Below the pieces are notes generated by a model. The model had not been told where the DNA came from and did no database searches. It was given only the letters and a program-made list of their open reading frames with translations. Of a DNA stretch of 7,783 nt, positions 1 to 6,302 are shown in pieces. This DNA comes from an uncultured Gammaproteobacteria bacterium (GTDB taxonomy: Bacteria > Pseudomonadota > Gammaproteobacteria > UBA9214). How positions within the stretch are numbered: position 1 is the first letter of the stretch; the number at the start of each line of letters is the position of its first letter. The DNA lies in assembly GCA_905480065.1 (NCBI GenBank), contig CAJQOV010000050.1, forward strand, positions 1 through 7,783, read 5' to 3'. Made by a program: the position numbers and the translations under genes.

Positions 1-13
1 GATGAATTTTCCC

Positions 14-1690
14 ATGACTCAAAGTTTTGCTGAAATGTTTGAAGAGAGCCTGGCGCGCCAGGAAATGAATCGCGGCGCGGTAGTAATCGGTACTGTGGTT
101 GATATTCAACCGGATATGGTGATTGTGCACGCCGGACTGAAGTCCGAAGGCGTGATCCCGATCGAAGAATTCAAGAATGCCGCGGGTGAACTGGAAGTCG
201 CGATTGGCGACCAGGTCGAGGTAACCCTCGAGGCAGTCGAGGACGGCTTTGGCGAAACCCGGCTGTCGCGTGAAAAGGCAAAACGTGACCAGGTGTGGCG
301 CCGGCTGGAACAGGCCTTCGAGAACGAGGCCATTGTTAAGGGTGTGATCAGCGGCAAGGTCAAGGGTGGATTTACCGTAGACATCGAGGATATTCGCGCA
401 TTCCTGCCCGGTTCACTGGTAGACGTGCGGCCGGTACGTGATCCGGTGTTCCTGGAAGGCAAGGAACTGGAATTCAAGGTCATCAAACTCGACAAGCGTC
501 GTAACAACGTGGTCGTGTCGCGTCGCGCGGTAGTGGAAACCGAGTTCAGCGCCGAGCGCGAGGCCATGCTGGAAAGCCTCGAGGAAGGTATGGTCATCAA
601 GGGCATTGTCAAGAACCTCACTGATTACGGTGTGTTCGTTGACCTGGGTGGCATTGATGGCCTGTTGCACATCACCGACATGGCGTGGAAGCGGGTCAAG
701 CATCCGTCCGAGATCGTCAATGTCGGCGACGAGATAGAAGTGAAGGTGCTGAAGTTCGATCGCGAGCGCAACCGCGTTTCACTGGGCATGAAGCAACTGG
801 GCCAGGATCCGTGGGCCGACCTGGCGCGTCGCTACCCGGCGGGCGCCCGCATGTTCGGCAAGATCACCAATATTGCCGATTACGGCTGCTTCGTGGAAAT
901 CGAGGAAGGCGTGGAAGGCCTGGTGCACGTGTCCGAAATGGACTGGACCAACAAGAACGTCAACCCGTCCAAGGTGGTGCATATCGGCCAGGAAGTCGAG
1001 GTCATGGTGCTGGATATCGACGAGGAGCGGCGCCGCATTTCGCTCGGCATCAAGCAGTGCTATGCGAATCCGTGGGATGAGTTCGGTGCAACCCGTAACA
1101 AGGGCGATATCGTCAAGGGCACCATCAAGTCGATTACCGATTTCGGGATCTTCATCGGCCTGGAAGGTGACATCGACGGCCTGGTTCACCTGTCCGACAT
1201 CTCCTGGCATGAGCCGGGTGAAGAGGCAGTGCGCAAGTTCACCAAGGGCGACGAAATCGAGGCCGTAGTGCTGTCCGTCGACCCGGAACGTGAGCGTATT
1301 TCGCTGGGTATCAAGCAGCTGGAGAAGGATCCTTTCTCCAATTTTGTAGCAGAGCACAGCAAGGGCAGCATCGTTAAGGGTACGGTAAAGGAAGTGGATG
1401 CCAAGGCCGCGATCATTGATCTGGGTGATGGTGTTGATGGCACGTTGCGTGCTTCCGAACTGTCACGCGACCGCATCGAGGATGCACGCACGATCCTGAG
1501 TGTCGGCGACGAGGTGGAGGCGAAGTTCATGGGTGTCGATCGCAAGAGCCGGGCCATCATGCTGTCGGTCAAGGCGAAGGACACTGACGATGAAGCGGCC
1601 ATGATGCAGGACTATGGCGCCAGTTCGTCCGAAGCGACAACCAGCCTTGGTGATATGTTGAAGCAGCACTTTAACGGGGACGATAGCTAG
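14..1690 (+). CDS. rpsA: 30S ribosomal protein S1
   Basis: S1 sits on the small ribosomal subunit and binds single-stranded mRNA, unfolding leaders and helping initiation on messages with weak Shine-Dalgarno sites. The 558-residue product matches the family length (557 in E. coli) and I can align it to E. coli S1 from end to end. Six S1 (OB-fold) repeats are visible at about residues 20-87, 105-171, 192-260, 277-347, 364-434 and 451-520. The first two are divergent ribosome-anchoring repeats; repeats 3-5 carry the typical TDYGVFVDLGG-like core, and the sixth is more diverged. I chose the ATG at 14 because MTQSFAEMFEESL lines up with the E. coli N-terminus MTESFAQLFEESL; an in-frame ATG at 2 would add four residues with no counterpart. 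No purine-rich ribosome site is visible in the 13 bases before it. The promoter lies outside the window. The 77 bases to ihfB hold no terminator, so the two genes may be co-transcribed. Confidence 0.97.
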   Translation: MTQSFAEMFEESLARQEMNRGAVVIGTVVDIQPDMVIVHAGLKSEGVIPIEEFKNAAGELEVAIGDQVEVTLEAVEDGFGETRLSREKAKRDQVWRRLEQAFENEAIVKGVISGKVKGGFTVDIEDIRAFLPGSLVDVRPVRDPVFLEGKELEFKVIKLDKRRNNVVVSRRAVVETEFSAEREAMLESLEEGMVIKGIVKNLTDYGVFVDLGGIDGLLHITDMAWKRVKHPSEIVNVGDEIEVKVLKFDRERNRVSLGMKQLGQDPWADLARRYPAGARMFGKITNIADYGCFVEIEEGVEGLVHVSEMDWTNKNVNPSKVVHIGQEVEVMVLDIDEERRRISLGIKQCYANPWDEFGATRNKGDIVKGTIKSITDFGIFIGLEGDIDGLVHLSDISWHEPGEEAVRKFTKGDEIEAVVLSVDPERERISLGIKQLEKDPFSNFVAEHSKGSIVKGTVKEVDAKAAIIDLGDGVDGTLRASELSRDRIEDARTILSVGDEVEAKFMGVDRKSRAIMLSVKAKDTDDEAAMMQDYGASSSEATTSLGDMLKQHFNGDDS

Positions 1691-1708
1691 TCTGAAGCCT
1701 GAAGGGGG

Positions 1709-1725
1709 CAACGACTTATTCGTTG
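1709..1725 (+). other. Small hairpin between rpsA and ihfB
   Basis: CAACGA (1709-1714) and TCGTTG (1720-1725) form a perfect 6-bp inverted repeat around a CTTAT loop. No T-tract follows, so it is not an intrinsic terminator. It could be an mRNA processing or stability element between rpsA and ihfB, or chance. Confidence 0.25.
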
Positions 1726-1767
1726 AGGTTTACTGGAACGGATACAGATCCGGGATGGTGGAGAAAA

Positions 1768-2088
1768 ATGACAAAGTCTGAACTGATCGAGATACTGGCG
1801 ACCAAAAACGCGCATCTGAACTACAAGGATGTCGAGCTGGCCGTCAAGAGCCTGCTGGAGCAGATGAGTTGGGCGCTGGCCACCGGCCAGCGCATTGAAA
1901 TTCGCGGATTTGGCAGTTTTTCACTGCATTACCGCCCGCCACGTATCGGCAGAAATCCGAAAACCGGCGATTCGGTTGCACTGGCTGCCAAGCATGTGCC
2001 GCATTTCAAGCCCGGCAAGGAGCTCAGGGAGCGGGTGAACGAGGGGTTGCTGCGCGAACGGGAACGGGAAAAGGAACAGCAGCGCTAG
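1768..2088 (+). CDS. ihfB: Integration host factor subunit beta
   Basis: IHF-beta pairs with IHF-alpha to bind the consensus WATCAANNNNTTR in the minor groove and bend DNA sharply, serving transcription, replication and recombination. The 106-residue product shows the HU/IHF fold: N-terminal helices (1-39), then the beta core RIEIRGFGSFSLHYRPPR (42-59) and the DNA-inserting arm RNPKTG (62-67). Glu44, Arg46 and the intercalating Pro64 are at the same numbers as in the E. coli protein. MTKSELIE at the start and VPHFKPGKELRERV near the end identify beta rather than alpha or HU. The ATG at 1768 matches the family start and has GGAG at 1760-1763, spaced rather closely. A TTG at 1723 in frame would add an unrelated extension and was not used. 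The C-terminus is about 12 residues longer than in E. coli (94 aa) and is densely charged. It follows rpsA as in most gammaproteobacteria. Confidence 0.96.
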   Translation: MTKSELIEILATKNAHLNYKDVELAVKSLLEQMSWALATGQRIEIRGFGSFSLHYRPPRIGRNPKTGDSVALAAKHVPHFKPGKELRERVNEGLLREREREKEQQR

Positions 2089-2100
2089 GCAGGATGGCCA

Positions 2101-2127
2101 TGCCGCCGACCCGGCGGACAGGCGGCA
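2101..2127 (+). promoter_or_regulatory. Alternative GC-rich hairpins downstream of ihfB
   Basis: The segment CCGCCG (2103-2108) can pair with CGGCGG (2112-2117) around a three-base ACC loop. Alternatively TGCCGCC (2101-2107) can pair with GGCGGCA (2121-2127). The two structures share their left arm and so exclude each other. Neither is followed by a T-tract. They may protect the ihfB 3' end or be part of a switch before lapB; this is inference from base pairing only. Confidence 0.3.
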
Positions 2128-2226
2128 AGGTAGCCTTCATGTCCGGGTTGTCTGTCAGCCTGATTACTGCGCTGGCGGTGCGTTAACCGGAATGAATCTG
2201 TACCAGACTTTCAGTCAGTTGTACCA

Positions 2227-2264
2227 GGCCGCGCGGGATGCAAGTCTCGCGTGGCCTTTTCTTT
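2227..2264 (+). terminator. Intrinsic terminator just upstream of lapB
   Basis: GGCCGCGCGGGA (2227-2238) pairs over 12 bp with TCTCGCGTGGCC (2245-2256), with two G-U wobbles and a six-base loop TGCAAG. TTTTCTTT (2257-2264) follows at once. This is a canonical rho-independent terminator on the + strand. It would end rpsA-ihfB transcripts, but it leaves only 31 bases before the lapB start, so lapB transcripts probably begin upstream and read through, or start within this element. Confidence 0.85.
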
Positions 2265-2295
2265 GTGCGTCCCGGCGCGCGCTGGCGGTGCCCTG

Positions 2296-3462
2296 ATGGA
2301 GGGACTGTTGTGGTTGCTGCTGCCGGTGGCAGTTGCGTTCGGCTGGTTTGCTGCCGGTCAGCGTAAGGGGAAGCCCGGCCGCTGTGCCGACTCCATGCTG
2401 GGTTCTGAATATATCAACGGCCTCAACTACCTGCTCAACGAGCAGCAGGACAAGGCGATTGACGTGTTTATCCGCATGCTGGAAGTAAACAACGACACCG
2501 TCGAGACCCACCTGGCACTGGGTAACCTGTTTCGCAAGCGCGGTGAGGCGGACCGCGCCATTCGCATTCACCAGAACCTGGTGGCACGCACCAATCTCAG
2601 CAACGAACAACGCTACGATGCACTGCTGGAACTCGGGCAGGACTATATGAAAGCGGGCTTGTTTGATCGCGCCGAGGGTCTGTTCAGCGAACTGATCGAG
2701 GCAAACGTACACGAGTCCAGTGCATTGCCATTGTTGCTGGATATCTACCAGCAGGAGAAGGACTGGGAGCATGCGATCGTCATCGCGGCGCAAATGGGCT
2801 TCGTGGGCGGGCAGCCGGCACGTGCGGTGATTGCGCAGTTCTATTGCGAGCTGGCGGGTAATGCACGCGCGCGCGGAAATATCGACGAGGCATTGCAGCT
2901 GCTGGACAAGGCGGGCGAATACAATCCGCATTGTGCGCGGGTGAGCATGATACGCGGTAACATCGCGCAGCAGCAGGGCGACTACAGTACGGCACTTTCC
3001 TCCTATGAGCAGGTGGTTGTGCGGGATATCGAACTGTTGCCTGAAATTCTGGACGATATCCGTGACTGTCATGCGGCACTGCATAGCCAGCAGGCGCTTA
3101 TTCCCTTTCTGCAAAAGGTGGTTAACCAGTACCCCGGGATAACGCCGGTACTGGCGCTGGCGGAGATCATCAGCCGCGAACAGGGCGAGCGGGAGGCGGC
3201 CGAATTCATTGCCCGTGAACTGGCCAGGCGTCCTTCGGTGCGCGGGCTGTCGCGGTTTATCGACTTCAGCCTGACCGGCAGCGAGGGTGCTGCGCATGAC
3301 AACCTGCTGATCCTGAAAAAAATCACCGACCAGTTGCTGGAAAACAAGCCGTTCTACAAGTGCAGTAATTGCGGCTTCAACGGCAAGTCCCTGCACTGGC
3401 AGTGCCCGGGCTGCAAGCACTGGAACAGTATTCGGCCGATCCATGGCGTGGACGCCGAATAA
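2296..3462 (+). CDS. lapB: Lipopolysaccharide assembly protein B
   Basis: LapB (YciM) is an inner-membrane protein that presents LpxC to the protease FtsH, limiting lipopolysaccharide synthesis; in E. coli it is needed for normal growth and is antagonised by YejM/PbgA. The 388-residue product matches E. coli (389). Residues about 3-20 (LLWLLLPVAVAFGWFAAG) form the membrane anchor. The middle is a run of TPR-like helical pairs, for example around YINGLNYLLNEQQDKAIDVF and THLALGNLFRKRGEADRAIRI. The C-terminus is a rubredoxin-like metal site with Cys356, Cys359, Cys370 and Cys373 (CSNC, CPGC), ending in the conserved WNSIRPIHG. The ATG at 2296 gives the family N-terminus; an upstream in-frame start at 2251 lies inside the terminator and was rejected. 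Its ribosome site is weak (GGTG at 2287-2290). lapA is missing upstream, and pyrF follows after 26 bases. Confidence 0.95.
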   Translation: MEGLLWLLLPVAVAFGWFAAGQRKGKPGRCADSMLGSEYINGLNYLLNEQQDKAIDVFIRMLEVNNDTVETHLALGNLFRKRGEADRAIRIHQNLVARTNLSNEQRYDALLELGQDYMKAGLFDRAEGLFSELIEANVHESSALPLLLDIYQQEKDWEHAIVIAAQMGFVGGQPARAVIAQFYCELAGNARARGNIDEALQLLDKAGEYNPHCARVSMIRGNIAQQQGDYSTALSSYEQVVVRDIELLPEILDDIRDCHAALHSQQALIPFLQKVVNQYPGITPVLALAEIISREQGEREAAEFIARELARRPSVRGLSRFIDFSLTGSEGAAHDNLLILKKITDQLLENKPFYKCSNCGFNGKSLHWQCPGCKHWNSIRPIHGVDAE

Positions 3463-3488
3463 CCCACCCCGGACAAGGAACAGAACGT

Positions 3489-4199
3489 ATGACTGCAGAC
3501 AACAACTCACGCATTATCGTGGCCCTCGACTACGCCGACCCTGCCGCCGCGCTGGCGCTGGTCGACCGCGTCGAGGCGGGGTCATGCCGCCTCAAGGTCG
3601 GCAAGGAACTGTTCACGCGCGGTGGGCCGGCATTGGTCGAAACACTGGTCGCGCGTGGCTTCGATGTGTTTCTTGACCTCAAGTTTCACGATATTCCCAA
3701 CACCGTGGCCAGTGCCTGCCACGCCGCCGCTGACCTTGGCGTGTGGATGCTCAATGTGCATGCGCTGGGTGGTGCGCGTATGCTGGTGGCGGCCCGTGAA
3801 GGGATTGAGCGTGCTGCAGTCCGACCGCTGCTGATTGCGGTGACTATTCTCACCAGCATGGATCAACAGGACCTCGTTGCCGTCGGCCTTGCCGGCAGCC
3901 CGGCAGACAATGTACTGCGACTTGCCAGGCTGGCCCGGGACTGCGGCATGGATGGAGTAGTCTGTTCCGCGCATGAAACCGCTGCCTTGCGTGCGCAACT
4001 GGGCGCCGACTTTCTGCTGGTTACGCCTGGCATACGTCCCGCTGGCAGCGCGGCAGACGACCAGCGCCGTGTGACCACGCCACTGGAGGCGGTAGCTAAC
4101 GGATCGAGCTACCTGGTCATTGGTCGTCCGGTGACGCAGGCTGACGATCCGGTGCGTGTTTTGCGCAGGCTTAATTCGGAATTGTCTGCTGCCAACTGA
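3489..4199 (+). CDS. pyrF: Orotidine 5'-phosphate decarboxylase
   Basis: PyrF converts orotidine 5'-monophosphate to UMP, the last step of de novo pyrimidine synthesis, in the cytosol without a cofactor. The 236-residue product is a complete TIM-barrel protein close to family length (245 in E. coli). The active-site set is intact: Asp14 (VALDY), Lys36 (LKVGKELF), and the signature DLKFHDIPNT with Asp63, Lys65 and Asp68. The phosphate-binding end reads TPGIRP and later YLVIGRPVTQADDP. The ATG at 3489 has AAGGA at 3475-3479, nine bases upstream, and places the conserved strand at the usual distance. A longer frame beginning at 3369 overlaps lapB and is not supported. The lapB-pyrF pairing is conserved in E. 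coli, and the 26-base gap suggests one transcript. Together with galU downstream it links UMP/UTP supply to UDP-glucose formation, though that is inference from position. Confidence 0.97.
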   Translation: MTADNNSRIIVALDYADPAAALALVDRVEAGSCRLKVGKELFTRGGPALVETLVARGFDVFLDLKFHDIPNTVASACHAAADLGVWMLNVHALGGARMLVAAREGIERAAVRPLLIAVTILTSMDQQDLVAVGLAGSPADNVLRLARLARDCGMDGVVCSAHETAALRAQLGADFLLVTPGIRPAGSAADDQRRVTTPLEAVANGSSYLVIGRPVTQADDPVRVLRRLNSELSAAN

Positions 4200-4283
4200 A
4201 TCGCGCATGGCCCATGCTGACGACTGCTGCCGGTATCGCTTCCAGGTACCCCAGCACATTGTCAATCATGCAAGCTCACCAGC

Positions 4284-4289
4284 AGGAGG
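4284..4289 (+). promoter_or_regulatory. Strong ribosome binding site of the ComEA-like gene
   Basis: AGGAGG at 4284-4289 lies five bases before ATG 4295. It decides this start over upstream in-frame candidates from 4214, and it places a signal peptide exactly at the N-terminus. Confidence 0.85.
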
Positions 4290-4294
4290 CAGAA

Positions 4295-4567
4295 ATGCGT
4301 TACTTGTATTCATCACTATTGTCATTACTGGTATTGTTGGCTGGCCAGGCGTTTGCCGGGCCGGTAGATATCAACAGTGCGGATGCGGGCACCCTGGCAA
4401 CAGCGATTGTCGGTATCGGAGAGAAAAAGGCAGCATCGATAATCCAGTACCGGGAAGCCAACGGACCGTTTGCGAGTGTGGACGATCTGGCCCGGGTCAA
4501 GGGCATTGGCGACAGTACCATCGAGAAAAACCGGCAAAATCTCATGGTCGGCACGCCGGCAAACTAG
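4295..4567 (+). CDS. Secreted ComEA-family helix-hairpin-helix protein
   Basis: This 90-residue protein starts with a signal peptide: Arg2, a hydrophobic core at about 7-17 (SLLSLLVLLAG) and a likely cleavage after Ala21 (QAFA|GPV). The mature part begins VDINSAD, the hallmark start of ComEA-type domains. It continues with two helix-hairpin-helix motifs centred on VGIGEKKAASII and VKGIGDSTIEKN, with the typical IIQYREANGPFASVDDL between them. Family members bind double-stranded DNA without sequence specificity; ComEA proteins in the periplasm pull incoming DNA during natural transformation. This short form lacks the membrane anchor and linker of Bacillus ComEA and resembles the small periplasmic proteins common in gammaproteobacteria. 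Whether it serves DNA uptake here is unproven. It follows pyrF by 95 bases and is closed by a hairpin, so it may be the last gene of its unit. The ORF name ComEA is a family name only. Confidence 0.9.
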   Translation: MRYLYSSLLSLLVLLAGQAFAGPVDINSADAGTLATAIVGIGEKKAASIIQYREANGPFASVDDLARVKGIGDSTIEKNRQNLMVGTPAN

Positions 4568-4578
4568 CCTGGGAATGG

Positions 4579-4609
4579 CCGCTGCCGGGGATGCCATCCC
4601 CGGCAGCGG
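4579..4609 (+). terminator. Perfect 14-bp hairpin after the ComEA-like gene
   Basis: CCGCTGCCGGGGAT (4579-4592) and its exact complement (4596-4609) enclose the loop GCC. The stem starts 12 bases after the stop codon. No T-tract follows, so it is not a standard intrinsic terminator, but its strength and place suggest a transcript 3' end or RNase barrier. Being symmetrical, it would also form on the other strand. Confidence 0.6.
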
Positions 4610-4639
4610 TGTCCAGCTACTACCAAAGTACCATATAAT
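4610..4639 (+). promoter_or_regulatory. Possible promoter upstream of manC
   Basis: A perfect TATAAT at 4634-4639 stands in a locally AT-rich island (about 4628-4665) right after the hairpin. The best -35 candidate, TGTCCA at 4610-4615 with an 18-base spacer, matches TTGACA at only three positions. If used, it would give a leader of about 200 bases before manC. The position between a terminator-like hairpin and the manC-galU pair supports it; the poor -35 weakens it. Confidence 0.4.
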
Positions 4640-4845
4640 ACAGATAGATATATTGATACTTTGAAGCGAACCTGGCGGTTGCGGGAGGCACTGATTGGTG
4701 GCTCGAACGTTGCAGCCGCAAGGCGGGCGCTAAAGCCGCGCAGGGACTATGATTCAGTATTTGATCTTCCCGGTAAATCATCGATGCTTACTGAAATATT
4801 GACGACAATAACTTGTTATCCCCACCATCCGCGGGAGTCAGCTGC

Positions 4846-6270
4846 ATGACGTTGTATCCGGTAATCCTTTCGGGAGGCGCAGGCACACGCCTGTGGCCCA
4901 TGTCACGCGAACACTACCCGAAGCCGCTGATGCCGCTGGTTTCAGAGCGGTCCCTGTTGCAGGATACTGCGCTGCGCCTGAATACCGTGCCCGACCAGGG
5001 CGATGCACTGTATGTCTGCAACGAGGAGCATCGTTTCCTGGTTGCCGAGCAGGTCAGCCAGCTTGGCAAGAAACCTGCCACCATCATTCTCGAACCGGAG
5101 GGCCGTAATACAGCGCCGGCGCTTACGCTTGCTGCACTTTACCTCGTGCAGCGTGATGCAGATGCACTGATGATCGTGATGCCGGCGGATCACGTGATGA
5201 CACAGCCGCAGGCATTTGCCGAGGCACTGCAGCAGGGCAGGCTGGATGCTGCAAAGGGCGCGCTGGTGACTTTCGGCATCGTACCGGACCGTCCGGAAAC
5301 CGGTTATGGCTACATACGGCGTGGTGAGGCGTTGCAGGACAGTAGCGCATTCGCCGTTGGTGAATTCGTCGAGAAGCCGGATCTGCAAACCGCGCAACAG
5401 TACCTGGAAAGCGGTGACTATTACTGGAACAGCGGAATTTTCCTGATGCGGGCGGACCGCTGGCTGGATGAAGTCGAGCGTTTCGCGCCGGCAATCCTGG
5501 CACACTGCCGAAGCGCCATGAAACATGGCAGGCAGGACAGTGACTTTTTCCGTGTCAACCAGGCGGACTTCCTGTCCTGCCCGACGGATTCCATCGACTA
5601 TGCGGTAATGGAAAAGACTGACCATGGCGTGGTGTTGCCACTGAATGCCGGGTGGTCTGATGTCGGTGCCTGGCCGGCACTGTGGGATGTGTGTGCACGG
5701 GATGCCGATGGCAATGTCATACGTGGCGATGTGCTGGCCGAGGACACCCACAATTCCTTTCTGTTGGCGCAACATCGCTGTGTTGCGACGGTTGGTGTGG
5801 AAAATATTTTCGTCATCGAAACGGCGGATGCCGTGCTGGTGACAAGCCGGGACAAGGCACAGAACGTCAAGGCGATTGTCAATCGCCTGAAGGCCGCCAA
5901 GCGCTATGAGTCCAAGACGCATCGCCAGGTGTACCGGCCATGGGGATCCTATGAAGGAATCGATGCGGGTTCGCGTTTCCAGGTCAAACGCCTGTCGGTC
6001 AAGCCGGGGGCGCAGCTATCCCTGCAAATGCACCATCATCGCGCCGAGCACTGGGTGGTGGTAAAGGGTACGGCGCGGGTCACCTGTGGCGACCAGGTAT
6101 TCAATCTGCATGAAAACGAGTCAACCTACATCCCGATGGGCGAAAGGCATCGCCTGGAAAATCCCGGTAACATTCCGCTCGAGGTGATCGAGATACAGTC
6201 CGGCAGTTACCTGGGCGAGGATGATATTGTGCGCTACGAGGATGTATACGACAGGGTTCAGGAAAAATGA
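4846..6270 (+). CDS. manC: Mannose-1-phosphate guanylyltransferase / phosphomannose isomerase
   Basis: This bifunctional enzyme (ManC/AlgA/CpsB/WbpW type) makes GDP-mannose: one domain joins GTP and mannose-1-phosphate, the other interconverts fructose-6-phosphate and mannose-6-phosphate. The 474-residue product has the family's usual length. The N-terminal nucleotidyltransferase carries LSGGAGTRLWPMSREHYPKP (8-27), with the GTP-binding loop and Arg15. FVEKP (174-178) and YYWNSGIF (192-199) follow. The C-terminal type II isomerase cupin shows QMHHHRAEHW (394-403), with His and Glu residues placed for the metal, and ends in QSGSYLGEDDIVRYED. ATG 4846 has GGGAG at 4833-4837 and gives the standard N-terminus; a start at 4813 was rejected. 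It overlaps galU by ATGA, so the two are translated as a pair. GDP-mannose feeds O-antigen, alginate-like or other exopolysaccharide; the sequence does not say which. The phosphomannomutase partner is not in the window. Confidence 0.95.
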   Translation: MTLYPVILSGGAGTRLWPMSREHYPKPLMPLVSERSLLQDTALRLNTVPDQGDALYVCNEEHRFLVAEQVSQLGKKPATIILEPEGRNTAPALTLAALYLVQRDADALMIVMPADHVMTQPQAFAEALQQGRLDAAKGALVTFGIVPDRPETGYGYIRRGEALQDSSAFAVGEFVEKPDLQTAQQYLESGDYYWNSGIFLMRADRWLDEVERFAPAILAHCRSAMKHGRQDSDFFRVNQADFLSCPTDSIDYAVMEKTDHGVVLPLNAGWSDVGAWPALWDVCARDADGNVIRGDVLAEDTHNSFLLAQHRCVATVGVENIFVIETADAVLVTSRDKAQNVKAIVNRLKAAKRYESKTHRQVYRPWGSYEGIDAGSRFQVKRLSVKPGAQLSLQMHHHRAEHWVVVKGTARVTCGDQVFNLHENESTYIPMGERHRLENPGNIPLEVIEIQSGSYLGEDDIVRYEDVYDRVQEK

Positions 6271-6302
6271 GTCAGAACATGAATCAGGATTCAGGTATGG
6301 AT
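6260..6302 (+). promoter_or_regulatory. galU start region with several candidate starts
   Basis: AGGA at 6260-6263 precedes ATG 6267 by only three bases. In-frame ATGs also occur at 6279, 6297 and 6303. The conserved GalU core begins just after 6303, so the first 12 residues are a variable extension. I annotate 6267 because it overlaps the manC stop as ATGA, allowing coupled translation, but 6303 is a real alternative. Confidence 0.5.

Larger units (their letters stand above)
2089..2295. other. Gap between ihfB and lapB, lapA absent
   Basis: These 207 bases separate ihfB from lapB. In E. coli and many relatives lapB is preceded by lapA, which encodes a membrane protein of about 100 residues. 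No frame here is long enough for lapA. The only + strand start-to-stop frames seen are 30 codons (2094-2186) and 34 codons (2192-2296), neither resembling LapA nor having a well-placed ribosome site. The gap does hold alternative hairpins, a 13-base direct repeat and a strong intrinsic terminator, annotated separately where supported. Confidence 0.7.
4568..4845. other. Gap between the ComEA-like gene and manC
   Basis: This 278-base gap contains the perfect hairpin at 4579-4609 and the TATAAT box at 4634-4639. The rest (about 4645-4832) shows no convincing gene. A 62-codon frame from TTG 4661 has no ribosome site, runs into manC in another frame and resembles nothing I know. An 8-base palindrome CATCGATG lies near 4778-4785 and TTATCCCCA, one mismatch from a DnaA box, at 4816-4824; both may be chance. 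Confidence 0.6.

Noticed and set aside
2094..2186. A 30-codon frame after ihfB with a hydrophobic end
   Set aside because: The AGG just before the ATG is too close to act as a ribosome site, the frame runs through GC hairpins, and it does not resemble LapA.
2200..2227. TGTACCAG repeated at 2200-2207 and 2220-2227
   Set aside because: Two copies of an 8-mer only; not enough to propose an operator or repeat array.
2215..3510. A 431-codon minus-strand frame opposite lapB
   Set aside because: It is a shadow of lapB, which is recognised along its full length. The minus frame has low-complexity Gln/Leu/Ala-rich content and no family resemblance.
4205..4217. GCATGG-C-CCATGC palindrome after pyrF, sharing GCATGGCCC with the galU hairpin
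   Set aside because: A 6-bp palindrome without T-tract and a nine-base match are within chance for this GC content; no repeat family is evident.
4646..4658. Possible IHF site around TTGATA in the manC leader
   Set aside because: Only the WATCAA half matches; the TTR half fails at two of three positions.
4816..4824. TTATCCCCA, one base from a DnaA box
   Set aside because: A single imperfect box without neighbours, AT-rich unwinding region or origin genes does not support an origin.
4661..4849. A 62-codon frame from a TTG between the ComEA-like gene and manC
   Set aside because: No ribosome site, overlap with the manC start in another frame, and no similarity to known proteins.
4942..5922. 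A 326-codon minus-strand frame opposite manC
   Set aside because: The manC reading on the + strand has all family motifs; the opposite frame is a by-product of codon bias.
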